From the NCBI GenBank assembly GCA_004557645.1, contig SFGI01000002.1, positions 72,768 to 136,767 of the forward strand: DNA of 64,000 nt, given 5' to 3'. The notes beneath the pieces are model-generated. The model was given only the letters and a program-made list of their open reading frames with translations. It was not told the DNA's origin and did not search any database. Below are positions 42,487 to 50,685 of the stretch, in pieces (positions within the stretch are counted from its first letter, which is position 1; the number at the start of each line of letters is the position of its first letter). A program made the translations under genes and the position numbers. Source of the stretch: [Eubacterium] saphenum. Its GTDB lineage: Bacteria; Bacillota; Clostridia; Lachnospirales; Anaerotignaceae.

Positions 42487-43881
42487 ATGCAAGCTTTAAC
42501 GTTCAAACGTGGGGTACATCCTCCTGATGGGAAGGAACTGGCAAAGGACCAGCCCATCAAGGTGATTATGCCCAAAGAAAACTCTGAGTTGTTCTACCCT
42601 ATGAGCCAGCACATCGGTGCTCCTTGTGAACCACTGGTAGCTGTTGGTGATCATGTAAAAGTAGGACAGAAAATCGCTGAGTCCGGCGCATTCATGTCTT
42701 CTCCTATCTTCGCCAGTGTTTCCGGTGAAGTAGTAGACATCAGACCTATGCTGGTACCCGGCGGTGCAATGGTAAAAGCGATCGTTGTGAAAAACGATGG
42801 CAAAATGGAAGAGATCGAAGGTCTCAACGAAGGTAAAGATTACACAACTATGACAAACGACGAAATCCTGGCAGCAATCAAAAATGCCGGCGTTGTTGGT
42901 CTGGGTGGTGCAGGTTTCCCTACACACGTAAAACTGAACCCTCCCAAAGACACACCTATCGATCACATCCTGATCAATGCGGCTGAATGTGAACCTTACC
43001 TCACATGTGACTACCGCCTGATGATCGAAGAACCCGAAAGAATCGTAAGAGGTCTGCAGATCATGCTGAAACTGCATCCCAATGCAAAAGGCGTGATCGG
43101 TATCGAAATGAACAAGCCCGAAGCAATCGCTTCCATGACAAAGGCTTGTGAAGGCATCGATAACATCACAGTACAGCCTCTGGTTACAAAATTCCCTCAG
43201 GGTTCTGAAAAACACCTGATTTACGCTATCACAAAGAGAGAAGTAAAATCCGGTGCCCTGCCCGCATCTGCTGGCTGTATCGTAGACAACGTTGACACAG
43301 TTGTTGCGATCGAAAGAGCAATCTGCAAAGGCAGACCTCTGATGAGAAGAATCGTTACAGTTTCCGGTAAAGGTATCAAAAACCCCGGCAACTACAAGAT
43401 CAGAATCGGTATGACACTGAGAGATCTGGTAGATGCTATCGGTGGTTTCAACGAAGAAAACCCTCCCGTAAAACTGATCGCAGGTGGTCCTATGATGGGT
43501 CCCACACTGTACACACTGGATGTTGCATCCGTAAAAACAACTTCCGGTCTGCTGTGCTTCACAAAAGACGAAGCATACATTCCCGAAGAAAGAAACTGCA
43601 TCCGTTGCGGTAAATGTGTAGAACATTGCCCTATGGGCCTGATGCCCTTCATGCTGAACGCTTGCGCAATCAAAGGCGACGGCGAAGGCTTCGTAAAACA
43701 TCACGGTCTGGATTGTATCGAATGTGGTTCCTGCTCTTACGAATGTCCTGCAAAACGTCAGCTGGCTCAGTCTATCAGAGCGACTAAGAAGATCGAAGCA
43801 GGCAAAAAAGCAGCAGCAGCCGCAGCAGCAAGAGCAAAAGCTGAAGCTGAGAAAAAAGCAGCAGAAGCTGAAAAGAAATAA
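42487..43881 (+). CDS. rnfC: Rnf complex subunit RnfC
   Basis: This 464-residue membrane-associated subunit of the ferredoxin:NAD+ oxidoreductase would bind NADH and FMN on the cytoplasmic side. The N-terminal RnfC barrel (LTFKRGVHPPDGKELAKDQP) is followed by the Rossmann-like NADH/FMN part (VGLGGAGFPTHVKL), and two [4Fe-4S] motifs CIRCGKCVEHCP and CIECGSCSYECP at about residues 370-425. The last 40 residues are a low-complexity Lys/Ala/Glu tail (AAAAAAARAKAEAEKK) after the second cluster. Confidence 0.97.
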   Translation: MQALTFKRGVHPPDGKELAKDQPIKVIMPKENSELFYPMSQHIGAPCEPLVAVGDHVKVGQKIAESGAFMSSPIFASVSGEVVDIRPMLVPGGAMVKAIVVKNDGKMEEIEGLNEGKDYTTMTNDEILAAIKNAGVVGLGGAGFPTHVKLNPPKDTPIDHILINAAECEPYLTCDYRLMIEEPERIVRGLQIMLKLHPNAKGVIGIEMNKPEAIASMTKACEGIDNITVQPLVTKFPQGSEKHLIYAITKREVKSGALPASAGCIVDNVDTVVAIERAICKGRPLMRRIVTVSGKGIKNPGNYKIRIGMTLRDLVDAIGGFNEENPPVKLIAGGPMMGPTLYTLDVASVKTTSGLLCFTKDEAYIPEERNCIRCGKCVEHCPMGLMPFMLNACAIKGDGEGFVKHHGLDCIECGSCSYECPAKRQLAQSIRATKKIEAGKKAAAAAAARAKAEAEKKAAEAEKK

Positions 43882-43899
43882 GAAGGGGGAGAATAAAAC

Positions 43900-44856
43900 A
43901 TGGCTAACTTTGTAGTATCCGGTACCCCTCATGTGCGTTCCAAAGAATCCATCCAGAGCATCATGCGTAATGTAATCATCGCTCTGGTACCCGCAACAGC
44001 GATGGGTATTTATTATTTCGGCCTGAAAGCACTGATTCTGATCGTAGCTGCGATCGTATCTGCTGTTTTCTTTGAATGGCTGTATGAAAAAATCACAAAA
44101 AAACCCGTTACAATCAGCGACTTGTCCGCAGTTGTAACAGGTCTGTTACTGGCAATGAACCTGCCTGCATCCGCTCCCGTTTGGGTGCCTATCGTAGGTA
44201 GTGCATTTGCTATCATCTTTGCAAAACAGTTGTTTGGTGGTCTGGGTCAGAACTTCATCAACCCTGCACTGGCAGGTCGTGCATTCCTGCTGGCTTCCTA
44301 CCCTACAGAAATGACAACATGGACAGCACCCACAGGCTTCAGCGGCGCAGACGCAGTAGCAGTTGCTACACCTCTGTCCCAGCTGAAAGCAGGAGAACTG
44401 ACTACTTCTCTGGGCGACCTGATCGTTGGTAACGTAGGCGGCTGTATCGGTGAAACATGTGCAATCGCACTGATCATCGGCGGTATCTACCTGCTGTACA
44501 AACACGTAATCAGCTGGAAGATTCCCGTAATCTACATCGCAACAGTATTCATCCTGTTTGCTGTAATCGGCAGACATGGCGTAAGAATGCCTCTGCAGGA
44601 AATCATGGCCGGCGGCGTAATGCTGGGTGGTATCTTCATGGCAACAGACTACGCTTCTTCTCCCGTAACACCTAAGGGCCAGGTTATCTTCGCTATCGGC
44701 GCTGGTCTGATTACATATCTGATCCGTACATTCGGTGGTTACCCCGAAGGCGTATCCTATTCCATCCTGCTGATGAACGTTTGTGTACCTCTGATCGAAA
44801 GATTCACAGAGCCCACAATCTTCGGTGCATTACCTAAAACAAAGGAGGCGAAATAA
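43900..44856 (+). CDS. rnfD: Rnf complex subunit RnfD
   Basis: This 318-residue membrane subunit carries a covalently bound FMN in related complexes; the Thr in AVAVATPLSQLKAGE (about residue 155) matches the flavinylation motif. It has about ten membrane helices and GNVGGCIGETCA and GGVMLGGIFMATDYASSPVTPKG motifs of the NqrB/RnfD family. It follows rnfC by 18 bases with AGGGGGAG upstream. Confidence 0.96.
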   Translation: MANFVVSGTPHVRSKESIQSIMRNVIIALVPATAMGIYYFGLKALILIVAAIVSAVFFEWLYEKITKKPVTISDLSAVVTGLLLAMNLPASAPVWVPIVGSAFAIIFAKQLFGGLGQNFINPALAGRAFLLASYPTEMTTWTAPTGFSGADAVAVATPLSQLKAGELTTSLGDLIVGNVGGCIGETCAIALIIGGIYLLYKHVISWKIPVIYIATVFILFAVIGRHGVRMPLQEIMAGGVMLGGIFMATDYASSPVTPKGQVIFAIGAGLITYLIRTFGGYPEGVSYSILLMNVCVPLIERFTEPTIFGALPKTKEAK

Positions 44857-44858
44857 GC

Positions 44859-45395
44859 ATGAACTCTAAAGCAGTAGTTAAACCCGCAATCGTTCTGCTG
44901 GTTATCGCCGGTGTAGCTGCAGGTCTGCTGGGCGTCGTTTCCGAAGTTACAGCTGCTCCTATCGCTGCACAGAATGAAAAAACACTGAACGAATCCATGA
45001 CAGCAGTTATGCCTGAAGCATCCTCCTTCGAACAGCTGGATGTTGAACTGACAGGCACAATCACAGCTGTATATCAGGCTGACAACGGCGGTTATGTTAT
45101 CACAACAGCACCCGGCGGTTTCGGCGGTGCTGTAAACACAATGATCGGCGTTGGTGCTGACGGCGTGATCACAGGCGTACGTGTAACAGGTCACTCTGAA
45201 ACACCCGGTCTGGGCGCAAAAGCAACAGAACCCGCTTTCTATGAACAGTTCGCAGGCAAATCCGGTTCTGTATCCGTAACAAAAGATGGCGGCGAAATCG
45301 TTCCCATCACAAGTGCAACAATTACATCCAGAACAGTGTGCGTAGGTACACAGGAAGCTCTGGATTGGGTCGCAGCGAATGGAGGTGCTAACTGA
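44859..45395 (+). CDS. rnfG: Rnf complex subunit RnfG
   Basis: This 178-residue subunit has one N-terminal membrane helix (about residues 8-28) and an outer FMN-binding domain. PITSATITSRTV near the C-terminus holds the Thr that takes covalent FMN in NqrC/RnfG proteins. GHSETPGLGAKA is also family-typical. It starts two bases after rnfD and its last base overlaps the start of rnfE. Confidence 0.95.
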   Translation: MNSKAVVKPAIVLLVIAGVAAGLLGVVSEVTAAPIAAQNEKTLNESMTAVMPEASSFEQLDVELTGTITAVYQADNGGYVITTAPGGFGGAVNTMIGVGADGVITGVRVTGHSETPGLGAKATEPAFYEQFAGKSGSVSVTKDGGEIVPITSATITSRTVCVGTQEALDWVAANGGAN

Positions 45396-45991
45396 TGGCT
45401 AACCCTGTAAAATTGATTAAAAACGGTATCATCAATGAAAACCCCACATTCGTACAGGTTATCGGTATGTGTCCTACACTGGCGGTAACATCTTCCGCGA
45501 TCAACGGTATTGGTATGGGTCTGGCGGCAACAGCAGTACTGATTTGTTCCAACATTTTCATCTCTCTGCTGAGAAAGATCATTCCTGATACAGTACGTAT
45601 CCCTTGCTTTATCGTAGTTATTGCTACATTCGTAACAATCATCGAATTCCTTCTGAAGGCTTACGTTCCCAGTTTGTACGCATCCTTGGGTCTGTTTATT
45701 CCACTGATCGTAGTTAACTGTCTGATCCTGGCTCGTGCAGAAGCATTCGCATCCAAAAATGGTCCCGTTGCTGCTGCATTCGACGGTATCGGCATGGGTC
45801 TTGGTTTCACAATTGCCCTGGGCTGCATTGGTCTGGTTCGTGAATTCATCGGTTCCGGTACACTGTTCAACATGACAGTACTGCCCGAAGCATTCCCCAG
45901 AACACTGCTGTTCGTAATGGCTCCCGGTGCGTTCTTCACACTGGCTTGCCTGATGGCTCTTCTGAACCATTTCAGAAATAAAAAAGCGTAA
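45395..45991 (+). CDS. rnfE: Rnf complex subunit RnfE
   Basis: This 198-residue, six-helix membrane subunit of the NqrD/RnfE type starts with KLIKNGIINENPTFVQVIGMCPTLAVTSSAINGIGMG. With RnfA it forms the central pseudo-symmetrical pair that holds an iron-sulfur centre in the membrane. The ATG shares one base with the rnfG stop codon. Confidence 0.95.
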   Translation: MANPVKLIKNGIINENPTFVQVIGMCPTLAVTSSAINGIGMGLAATAVLICSNIFISLLRKIIPDTVRIPCFIVVIATFVTIIEFLLKAYVPSLYASLGLFIPLIVVNCLILARAEAFASKNGPVAAAFDGIGMGLGFTIALGCIGLVREFIGSGTLFNMTVLPEAFPRTLLFVMAPGAFFTLACLMALLNHFRNKKA

Positions 45992-46008
45992 GAAGGAGGG
46001 GAAAATAA

Positions 46009-46587
46009 ATGAATCTGATCTTATTGATTTTGGCTGGCGTTTTCGTAAATAACTACGTAATGTCCCAGTTCTTAGGTATCTGCCCCTTCCTCGGTGTTTC
46101 CAAAAAGGTAGACACAGCGGCTGGTATGGGCATGGCCGTAATCTTCGTTATGTCCCTGGCGGCAGCAGCAGCATGGCTGGTATACAACCTGATTCTGGTG
46201 CCCCTGAACATCGTATATCTGTACAACATCGCGTTCATTCTGCTGATCGCATCCCTGGTACAGTTCGTAGAAATGTTCCTGAAAAAATCCGCACCTGCTC
46301 TGTATCAGGCACTGGGTGTATTCCTGCCCCTGATCACAACAAACTGTGCGGTACTGGGTGTAGCCGTAACAAACATGCAGAAAGGCTACAACTTCATCGA
46401 ATCCGTTCTGAACGCAGTTGGTGGTGCGGCTGGTTTCGCACTGGCAATCGTTCTGTTTGCTGGTATTCGTGAAAGAATCGCTGATAATGACACACCGAAA
46501 GCCTTCGATGGTTTCCCTATGGCTCTGATCACAGCTGGTCTGATGTCCATCGCATTCCTGGGCTTCTCCGGTCTGATTAAACTGTAA
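46009..46587 (+). CDS. rnfA: Rnf complex subunit RnfA
   Basis: This 192-residue, six-helix membrane protein is the partner and distant paralogue of RnfE, with VFVNNYVMSQFLGICPFLGVSKK at its start and TTNCAVLGVAVTN in the middle; the Cys residues in GICPFLG and TNCAV are the ligands of the intramembrane cluster in related complexes. It lies 17 bases after rnfE with AAGGAGGGG upstream. Confidence 0.96.
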   Translation: MNLILLILAGVFVNNYVMSQFLGICPFLGVSKKVDTAAGMGMAVIFVMSLAAAAAWLVYNLILVPLNIVYLYNIAFILLIASLVQFVEMFLKKSAPALYQALGVFLPLITTNCAVLGVAVTNMQKGYNFIESVLNAVGGAAGFALAIVLFAGIRERIADNDTPKAFDGFPMALITAGLMSIAFLGFSGLIKL

Positions 46588-46607
46588 TAGAAGGAGGGTA
46601 AAAGAAT

Positions 46608-47504
46608 ATGGATCCAATGAGTATTGTATTCCCCGTCCTGAGTATTGGCGGTATGGGCGTTGTTTTCGGCGCTTGTCTGGGTGTTGCAAGTGAAGTCTTC
46701 AAAGTTGATGAAGACCCTCGTATCGGCGAAGTACTGAGCGTTCTGCCCGGTGCTAACTGTGGTGGTTGCGGCTTCCCCGGTTGTGGTGGTTGTGCATCTG
46801 CTATCGTTGCTGGCACAGCTCCCGTAAATGCTTGCCCCGTTGGTGGTGCAGGCGTTGCTGAAAAAGTAGGCGCGATCATGGGTATCGAAGCATCTGCTGC
46901 TGAACCCGTTGCCGCTTTTGTTAAGTGCGGTGGTACTTGCGACAAAGCAAAAAATAAATATGATTACGAAGGCATCGACGACTGTAACTTCGCAGTACAG
47001 CTGGCTGGTCAGGGTGCAAAATCCTGTTCCTATGGCTGTCTGGGTCTGGGCAGCTGTAAGAAAGCATGTGCTTTCGGTGCAATCGAAATCATTGACGGCG
47101 TAGCTGTGATCGATAAAGATAAATGTGTAGCTTGTGGTAAATGTGTATCCGCATGTCCTAAACATATCATCGAACTGCTGCCCGCTAAGAAGAAAGTAAA
47201 AGTACAGTGTTCTTCCAAAGATATGGGTAAGAACGTAATCCCCAACTGCTCCGTTGGTTGTATCGCATGTAAGATCTGTGAAAAGAACTGTCCTTTCGAT
47301 GCAATCCACGTAATCGATAACCTGGCTGTGATCGACTACGATAAATGTAAAGCATGTGGTATCTGTGCTAACAAATGTCCTAAGGGCGTTCTGACAGGCA
47401 AGAGACCTGCTCAGCCTGCTGCTCCTGCAGCTGCAGCACCCGCTGCACAGGCTGCTCCCGCTCCCGCGGCTGCACCTGCACAGGAAGCTCCTAAGGCAGA
47501 ATGA
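46608..47504 (+). CDS. rnfB: Rnf complex subunit RnfB, with Ala/Pro-rich tail
   Basis: This 298-residue iron-sulfur subunit accepts electrons from reduced ferredoxin. After one N-terminal membrane helix come the CGGCGFPGCGGC motif of the 4Fe-4S domain (about residues 49-60), a SCKKACAFGAIEI segment, and ferredoxin-like motifs CVACGKCVSACP, CIACKICEKNCP and CKACGICANKCP. The last 30 residues are a repeated Ala/Pro/Gln tail with no Cys. Together with rnfC-D-G-E-A this gives the usual clostridial gene order and a complete ion-pumping complex. Confidence 0.96.
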   Translation: MDPMSIVFPVLSIGGMGVVFGACLGVASEVFKVDEDPRIGEVLSVLPGANCGGCGFPGCGGCASAIVAGTAPVNACPVGGAGVAEKVGAIMGIEASAAEPVAAFVKCGGTCDKAKNKYDYEGIDDCNFAVQLAGQGAKSCSYGCLGLGSCKKACAFGAIEIIDGVAVIDKDKCVACGKCVSACPKHIIELLPAKKKVKVQCSSKDMGKNVIPNCSVGCIACKICEKNCPFDAIHVIDNLAVIDYDKCKACGICANKCPKGVLTGKRPAQPAAPAAAAPAAQAAPAPAAAPAQEAPKAE

Positions 47505-47575
47505 TAATTCTGCGAAACCGCTTTGCGGCAATAGGCAGAAGAAACAAAAGCAGAATAATTTCTCTAGCTTTCAAA

Positions 47576-47608
47576 GACTCTCCGAGAAATCGGAGGGTCT
47601 TTTTTTGA
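47576..47608 (+). terminator. Terminator of the rnf operon
   Basis: GACTCTCCGA and TCGGAGGGTC form a stem with a GAAA loop followed by seven T. Confidence 0.9.
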
Positions 47609-47629
47609 TTCTTTTTATTTTCTGTTCCC

Positions 47630-47658
47630 TTTACCCCTCCCCTCTTTTATGCTAAAAT
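47630..47658 (+). promoter_or_regulatory. Promoter of the DUF4321 gene
   Basis: TTTACC (47630-47635) and TAAAAT (47653-47658) are 17 bases apart, about 38 bases before the ATG. Confidence 0.6.
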
Positions 47659-47695
47659 AGTGGAATGAAAAAACGAATCAAAGGAGGATTTTTCT

Positions 47696-47956
47696 ATGAG
47701 AGGTCGTTCCTCACAAAATATATGGGTATTGATCCTGCTGTTGCTGGCGGGTGTGGTACTGGGTGGTTTCATTGCCAATATGCTGGGCGGTATTCCAGCG
47801 CTGAGCTGGCTGGCTTATGGCAGCGACTTTGGTCTTTCCTCCCCCCTGGTTCTGGATCTGGGGGTATTGACACTGCAGTTTGGTCTGACCATCCGTTTCA
47901 CTATCGCAGGCATCATCGGCATTGTTTTGGCGTTTTTCATCTACAGAAAGTTATGA
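47696..47956 (+). CDS. DUF4321 family small membrane protein
   Basis: This 86-residue protein has two hydrophobic helices (about residues 9-30 and 65-84) joined by a loop with Gly, Ser and Trp, and matches the DUF4321 family found in Clostridia. The function is unknown. AAAGGAGG lies upstream of the ATG, and it has its own promoter and terminator just before the mre cluster. Confidence 0.82.
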   Translation: MRGRSSQNIWVLILLLLAGVVLGGFIANMLGGIPALSWLAYGSDFGLSSPLVLDLGVLTLQFGLTIRFTIAGIIGIVLAFFIYRKL

Positions 47957-47959
47957 TAA

Positions 47960-47990
47960 CAAAGGGCACATAAAATGCCCTTTTTTTCTG
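47960..47990 (+). terminator. Terminator of the DUF4321 gene
   Basis: AAGGGCA and TGCCCTT form a stem around CATAAAA-type loop sequence and are followed by seven T. Confidence 0.85.
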
Positions 47991-48044
47991 CAGAAATCCA
48001 CCAGTAAAATCCATGGTTTTTTTTCGAAAAATACAATGCTTTTC

Positions 48045-48073
48045 TTGAAAAGAAAGCAAAAAAGCGGTATGAT
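48045..48073 (+). promoter_or_regulatory. Promoter of the mre cluster
   Basis: TTGAAA (48045-48050) and TATGAT (48068-48073) are 17 bases apart, leaving a leader of about 80 bases before mreB. Confidence 0.7.
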
Positions 48074-48157
48074 TAAATGTAAAGCAAAATTCAAGAGAAT
48101 CAACGGCTGCGGCAGATCGGCGGCAGCGTTTTCCAATAATGAAAGGGGTAAAAATCA

Positions 48158-49189
48158 ATGTTTGTTTCCAAAGATATGGGTATCGACCTGGGTACTGCCA
48201 ATACTCTGGTTTATATGAAAGAAAAAGGCATCATCGTAAATGAGCCTTCCGTTGTTGCCATCAACACACAGACAAGAGAAGTTCTGGCTGTGGGCAATGA
48301 AGCGAAGGACATGATCGGCCGTACACCCGGCAATATCGTTGCCATCCGCCCCATGAAGGACGGCGTGATCGCCGACTTTGATGTGACACAGGCAATGCTG
48401 CGTTATTTCATCAACAAAGCTTATGTGCGTTCCATGTTTGGGCCCAAGCCCCGCATCGTCATCTGTGTGCCTTCCGGCGTAACAGAAGTTGAAAAACGTG
48501 CAGTTCTGGAAGCTGCCATCGCTGCTGGCTCCAAAGAAAAAGATACTTATCTGATCGAAGAACCCATGGCGGCTGCCATCGGCGCAGGTCTGCCCGTAGC
48601 AGAACCTACCGGCAGCATGGTCGTTGATATCGGCGGCGGCACCAGCGAAGTGGCTATCATTTCCCTGGGCGGCATCGTCACCAGCACGTCTCTGCGAGTG
48701 GCAGGGGATGCACTGGATACTGCCATCGTAAGCTACATCAAGAAGGAATTTTCTCTGGCTATTGGTGACCGTACTGCAGAAGAAATCAAGATCACCATTG
48801 GCTCTGCATATCCTTTGGAAAGAGAAGAAAAAATGGAAATCCGCGGACGCGACCTGGTAAGCGGCCTGCCTAAGACCATCGAAGTCAACTCTATCCATAT
48901 CAGACAGGCCCTCAACGAACCTGTAGATTCCATCATCAACAGCATCAAGCAGACACTGGAGGCAACCCCTCCCGAACTGGCTGCAGATATTATGGAATAC
49001 GGCATTACGCTGACCGGCGGCGGCGCTCATCTGCGTGGTCTGAACCATCTGATCACAGCGGAAACAGGCATGCCCGTCAACATCGCCAACGAACCTCTGA
49101 ACTGCGTCGCATTGGGCACAGGTATGGTTCTTGAGCAGATCGATAAATTGAAATCTGTGCTGATCTCTCCCAGAAAAGCACTGTTCTGA
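48158..49189 (+). CDS. mreB: Rod shape-determining protein MreB
   Basis: This 343-residue actin-like ATPase forms filaments under the membrane and guides side-wall synthesis. It has the phosphate-1 motif DLGTANTLVYMK at residues 8-19, phosphate-2 VVDIGGGTSEVAII at about 156-169, and the adenosine motif LTGGGAHLRGL near residue 287. The length and sequence are those of MreB rather than Mbl or ParM. It is the first gene of mreBCD-pbp2. Confidence 0.97.
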   Translation: MFVSKDMGIDLGTANTLVYMKEKGIIVNEPSVVAINTQTREVLAVGNEAKDMIGRTPGNIVAIRPMKDGVIADFDVTQAMLRYFINKAYVRSMFGPKPRIVICVPSGVTEVEKRAVLEAAIAAGSKEKDTYLIEEPMAAAIGAGLPVAEPTGSMVVDIGGGTSEVAIISLGGIVTSTSLRVAGDALDTAIVSYIKKEFSLAIGDRTAEEIKITIGSAYPLEREEKMEIRGRDLVSGLPKTIEVNSIHIRQALNEPVDSIINSIKQTLEATPPELAADIMEYGITLTGGGAHLRGLNHLITAETGMPVNIANEPLNCVALGTGMVLEQIDKLKSVLISPRKALF

Positions 49190-49219
49190 TCCCAAAAACA
49201 CCGAAAGGAGCATTTCAAC

Positions 49220-50152
49220 TTGCAGGAGTTTTTCTTAAAACATAAAAAGCATATCATCAGTGCGGGCATCGCGCTTCTGGTTTTGGTCACAGTCATTGCC
49301 AGCGGCAAAAAGCTGAACGCCACTCTGCTGGAAAGCGCCATCGGTGTCGTTGTCACCCCGTTTCAGGACCTGACCACGGGGATCAGCAGTTGGGTAGACG
49401 AAACGGTCACATCCGCCCGCAGCAAAACAGATCTGAAAGAAGAAAACGAAGACCTGAAAAACCAGATCGCAGAACTGATGGAAGAAAACAGACGTCTGTC
49501 CATGTATGAGGCGGAAAACGCAAAGCTTTCTTCCCTGCTGAAGATCGCCCAAAGATACCCTGACTATGAAAGCGTTGGTGCAAAGATCATCGCTAAGGAC
49601 CCCGGTGTCTGGTATGACGGCTTCATCATCGATAAGGGTACATCCAGCGATATCAGCGCAAACATGGTGCTGATCGCCCCCGAAGGGCTGGTAGGCAAGG
49701 TGCTGGAAAGCGGTGCCACCTTCTCCAAGGCCCAATCCATTCTGGACAGCCGTTCCTCTGTACCTGCCAAAAGCGTGCGTACAGGCGATCTGGGCGTAGT
49801 AAAAGGAGATTATACCCTTTCCAACAACGGTCTTTGTAAGATGGAATATATCGACGGCGATGCGGAGATCATGGTGGGCGATGAAATCGTCACATCCCAT
49901 CTGTCGGATATTTATCCCGAAGGGCTTGCCATCGGCAAAGTGCTGGAGATCGAAACCGATACCAACGGTCTGACAAAATATGCTGTTATCGAGCCTTATG
50001 TGGATCTGAAGCATTTGGATACCATTCTGATCATTGATAAAAACAGCGCTCCCGCCGGCAAAACCGCCGTTCCTGCTGCAGAAACAGCAGAAATGGGCGA
50101 AGAAGCCATGGAGCCTGATGAAAACACTACAGGTACGGGGGTGGCTGAATGA
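49220..50152 (+). CDS. mreC: Rod shape-determining protein MreC
   Basis: This 310-residue protein has an N-terminal membrane helix (about residues 12-28), a coiled coil (about residues 65-110) and a double beta-barrel domain outside the cell, which organises the elongation complex. The end (residues about 280-310) is an acidic Ala/Glu-rich tail. The start is a TTG at 49220 with GAAAGGAG nine bases upstream. It overlaps mreD by four bases. Confidence 0.93.
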   Translation: MQEFFLKHKKHIISAGIALLVLVTVIASGKKLNATLLESAIGVVVTPFQDLTTGISSWVDETVTSARSKTDLKEENEDLKNQIAELMEENRRLSMYEAENAKLSSLLKIAQRYPDYESVGAKIIAKDPGVWYDGFIIDKGTSSDISANMVLIAPEGLVGKVLESGATFSKAQSILDSRSSVPAKSVRTGDLGVVKGDYTLSNNGLCKMEYIDGDAEIMVGDEIVTSHLSDIYPEGLAIGKVLEIETDTNGLTKYAVIEPYVDLKHLDTILIIDKNSAPAGKTAVPAAETAEMGEEAMEPDENTTGTGVAE

Positions 50153-50661
50153 GGATCGCCATTACCGCACTGATCGTGTTTGTCAATTTTGTATTACAAT
50201 CCACCTTATTCCCCCATTTTGCCATTCAGGGGGTATTCCCCAATACGGCTCTCATCATCGTCACCTCCTACGCCTTGCTGCGGGGCAGCAAGGAGGGTGC
50301 ATTGGTGGGCGTTGGCGCAGGGTTTCTGATGGATGTGTTTTTCAACACCTACATCGGCTTTTATACCGCGCTGTATCTGGTTTTGGGGCTGCTGTTCGGC
50401 CGCAGCCAGCGCAGCTTTTACCGTGAAAATTATATCCTGCCCATCATTTTCTGTACGATCTCTACCGTGCTGTATCAGGTGATATTATATGTGACGGGAT
50501 TTGTATTCCGCGGAGAAGGCAGCATTCTTTATTTCCTGTTCCGCATGCTGATACCCGAGCTGGTCTATGTGGCAATCATCACAGTGCCCCTGTACCGTAT
50601 TTTGTTCGGGATCAATGAATGGCTGGAGCTGAAAGAAAAATACAAATACAGATTGTTTTAA
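50149..50661 (+). CDS. mreD: Rod shape-determining protein MreD
   Basis: This 170-residue protein has five or six membrane helices and family features such as LQSTLFPHFAIQGVFPN near the start and GFLMDVFFNTYIGFYTALYL in the middle. It joins MreC to the elongation machinery. The ATG overlaps the mreC stop codon (ATGA). Confidence 0.9.
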   Translation: MRIAITALIVFVNFVLQSTLFPHFAIQGVFPNTALIIVTSYALLRGSKEGALVGVGAGFLMDVFFNTYIGFYTALYLVLGLLFGRSQRSFYRENYILPIIFCTISTVLYQVILYVTGFVFRGEGSILYFLFRMLIPELVYVAIITVPLYRILFGINEWLELKEKYKYRLF

Positions 50662-50685
50662 ACTGTTTCCCCATAGGAGGAACCG

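Noticed and set aside
42496..47531. Several Cys-rich open frames on the minus strand opposite the rnf genes
   Set aside because: They are shadows of high-bias ACA/GTA codons in the rnf genes; all six rnf genes are well supported.
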